DNA of 8,341 nucleotides from JBBDRV01 sp040905285 (lineage in GTDB: Bacteria > Bacteroidota > Rhodothermia > Balneolales > Balneolaceae). The notes beneath the pieces were generated by a model. It saw only the letters and a program-made list of their open reading frames with translations. It ran no database searches and was not told the DNA's origin. Shown here in pieces: positions 6,433 through 8,341 of this stretch (position 1 is the first letter of the stretch; every line of letters begins with the position of its first letter). The DNA lies in NCBI GenBank assembly GCA_040905285.1, contig JBBDRV010000079.1, positions 1-8,341 on the forward strand, given 5' to 3'. Position numbers and translations under genes: made by a program.

Positions 6433-8341
6433 ATGCGTGTCTTAAAGTTTGGCGGTTCGTCGGTCGGTTCTCCCGAAACCATTCGGAGAGTGCTGGATAT
6501 CATACGGAAAAAAAAGGAGGAAGGACCTGTTGTTGTGGTTGTTTCAGCGTTCCAGGGGGTGACCGATCTTCTTACGGATGCAGCAGCGAAAGCGTCTGAA
6601 GGTTCTGAAATTTATCAGGCGTCCATCCGAACGCTGGAAACCAGGCATGTAGACGCTATCAAGGAGTTGATACGGGTACAGCACCAGAGTGATGCTCTCA
6701 CCCGCTTCAAGATGGAATTCAATATGCTTGAAGATGTTCTGCAGGGGATTTCACTGGTCCGGGAAATCACCCCCAAGACCATGGATTTCGTCATGAGTTT
6801 CGGAGAACGGTTTTCTGCGATCATCGTATCCGCAAGCCTGGAAGACAGTGGCACCGAATCTGAATATATAGATGCCGGAAAGCTGATAAAAACAGATTCC
6901 AGACACGGCCAGGCCAAAGTGCTGACCGAGCTGACATATGCAAATATACGTCAGGTACTGTCCACACCTGAGAGAGTCCCGGTGGTTACCGGCTTTATCT
7001 CATCAACCAGTGACAATATTTCCACGACTCTCGGCAGGGGCGGGTCGGATTATACAGCGGCACTGATAGGAGCTGCGCTTAACGTGGAATGCATTGAGTT
7101 GTGGACTGATGTCGACGGACTTATGACGGCTGATCCCGACATGGTGAAGCGGGCGTTTTCTATTCGGGAAGTCTCTTATGAAGAGGCCATGGAAATGTCT
7201 CATTTTGGTGCGAGGGTTATTTATCCGCCTACAATTCAGCCCGCTCTCCTGGCGGGTATTCCCATCAGCATCAGAAATACGTTTCAACCCGATACGCCCG
7301 GAACCATCATTAAAAAGGAAGTTGAAAGTGCCGGACGGCTGATAAAGGGAATTTCCTCGATCCGTGAGGTGACACTTATTACAATAAGGGGAAGTGGGAT
7401 GATCGGGGTCAGCGGCATTGCAGCCCGGCTTTTTTCAACCCTTGCCAGGGAAAACATTAATATTGTTCTGATTACCCAGGCCTCCTCCGAGCATACGGTC
7501 ACTCTTGCCGTGCTTCCCGAATACGGGAAGCGTGCAGAGCAGGTAATACAGAAGGAATTCTATCTCGAACTCAGGGAAGATGTGATTGATGACGTTCTGA
7601 TTGAGAAGGATCTGTCGGTCATAGCCATTGTCGGGGATAATATGAGGCAAATTCCGGGGATTGCCGGCAGGGTCTTCAGTGCACTTGGAAGAAACGGAAT
7701 CAATATTGTGGCCATTGCACAGGGTTCTTCGGAAAGGAATATTTCGTTTGTGGTATCCGGCAAAGACCTGGGCAAAGCGATGAATACACTTCATGACGCT
7801 TTTTTTCTTGCGGGGATAAAAACAGTTAATCTGTTCCTGGTGGGGGTAGGGTTGATTGGCGGAACCCTGCTGGAGATAATAGAAAACCAGGTGGAGACGC
7901 TGTTGAAAGAGTATCTGATCGATATCAAACTGAGGGGGGTGGCCAATTCCAGTAAAATGCTGGTCCGGCATGAGGCGGTGGATTTAAGTGCCTGGAAGGA
8001 TGAGTTGAATTCCTGCGGCTCGGATACATCCCTGTCCCGCTTCATAGAAGAGATGCAGGAGATAAATTTGCCCAACTCGGTGTTTATTGACTGCACTGCC
8101 AGTGACGAGGTAAGCAGACTGTATCCTGAAATACTTGCTTCCAGCATTTCGGTGGTCACGCCGAACAAAAAAGCCAGTTCGTCAAGTCAGTCTTATTTTA
8201 ATCAGCTTCACAATCTTGCAGACAGGCACAATGCGGCATTCCGTTACGAAACAAATGTAGGTGCAGGACTGCCCCTGATCGCAACATTACATGAAATGGT
8301 AACCACCGGGGACAGGCTTCGTAGGGTGGAAGGCGTGTTAT
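6433..8341 (+). CDS. thrA: Bifunctional aspartokinase / homoserine dehydrogenase, 3' end cut by the window
   Basis: The frame runs unbroken to the window edge for 636 codons; E. coli ThrA is 820 residues, so about 180 should be missing. The amino-terminal half is aspartokinase, which phosphorylates aspartate: MRVLKFGGSSVGS (KFGGSS at 5-10) and the kinase motif WTDVDGLMTADP (224-235). Two ACT-type regulatory segments follow at about 312-380 and 394-465, including INIVLITQASSEHTV, the usual site of threonine feedback in this family. Homoserine dehydrogenase starts near 467 with the nucleotide-binding LFLVGVGLIGG, then TPNKKA (Lys579/580) and YETNVGAGLPLI (Glu606). It reduces aspartate semialdehyde to homoserine; its catalytic carboxy-terminal part is outside the window. 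The ATG at 6433 gives the canonical start of the family; a GTG two codons upstream is the only other option before a stop at 6418-6420. No Shine-Dalgarno precedes it, and I saw no threonine-rich leader peptide. Confidence 0.95.
   Translation, partial: MRVLKFGGSSVGSPETIRRVLDIIRKKKEEGPVVVVVSAFQGVTDLLTDAAAKASEGSEIYQASIRTLETRHVDAIKELIRVQHQSDALTRFKMEFNMLEDVLQGISLVREITPKTMDFVMSFGERFSAIIVSASLEDSGTESEYIDAGKLIKTDSRHGQAKVLTELTYANIRQVLSTPERVPVVTGFISSTSDNISTTLGRGGSDYTAALIGAALNVECIELWTDVDGLMTADPDMVKRAFSIREVSYEEAMEMSHFGARVIYPPTIQPALLAGIPISIRNTFQPDTPGTIIKKEVESAGRLIKGISSIREVTLITIRGSGMIGVSGIAARLFSTLARENINIVLITQASSEHTVTLAVLPEYGKRAEQVIQKEFYLELREDVIDDVLIEKDLSVIAIVGDNMRQIPGIAGRVFSALGRNGINIVAIAQGSSERNISFVVSGKDLGKAMNTLHDAFFLAGIKTVNLFLVGVGLIGGTLLEIIENQVETLLKEYLIDIKLRGVANSSKMLVRHEAVDLSAWKDELNSCGSDTSLSRFIEEMQEINLPNSVFIDCTASDEVSRLYPEILASSISVVTPNKKASSSSQSYFNQLHNLADRHNAAFRYETNVGAGLPLIATLHEMVTTGDRLRRVEGVL

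Noticed and set aside
6327..6599. Plus-strand frame of 90 codons before and within thrA as a separate gene
   Set aside because: Most of it lies over the unambiguous aspartokinase start in another phase, and the translation is low-complexity and unrecognisable. Only its internal ATG at 6387 is kept, as a regulatory curiosity.

Overview
This looks like an ordinary chromosomal segment of housekeeping genes from a free-living bacterium of roughly even base composition (judged by eye, not computed). The best lineage guess is the wider Bacteroidota group, possibly Balneola/Rhodothermus-like. The proC signatures (PNTAIAIRESMTCISS and TTPRGCTISGLNEMEHNGF) and the fused aspartokinase-homoserine dehydrogenase resemble that group, and most starts lack a strong Shine-Dalgarno. 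This assignment is inference. FadE has the long form best known from Gammaproteobacteria, and two putative promoters look like classical sigma-70 sites.

Layout. Bases 1-233 hold no recognisable gene. They carry a near-consensus promoter whose -35 lies inside a perfect interrupted palindrome, then a duplicated 15-base element just ahead of a PA0069-type radical SAM gene (234-1286). A 16-base tandem duplication over the stop codon and an intrinsic terminator (1331-1356) close that unit. Next come a thioredoxin-like gene (1492-2070) and pdxH (2048-2716), which overlap by 23 bases, and then the 830-residue acyl-CoA dehydrogenase fadE (2842-5334). proC (5388-6203, minus strand) converges on fadE. 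A 229-base divergent region separates proC from thrA, which starts at 6433 and runs off the right edge.

Functions. The window mixes an uncharacterised radical SAM protein, a thiol-redox protein, the last step of pyridoxal phosphate synthesis/salvage, the first step of fatty-acid beta-oxidation, the last step of proline synthesis, and the fused first and third steps of the aspartate pathway. Apart from the overlapping thioredoxin-like/pdxH pair there is no common pathway. The right-hand strand probably continues into the threonine pathway, but that lies outside the window.

I found no mobile element, CRISPR array, RNA gene or defence-like cluster, and no convincing undescribed multi-gene system. 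The points most worth a second look are the palindrome/promoter and duplicated element ahead of the radical SAM gene, and the out-of-frame, well-led ATG just upstream of thrA.
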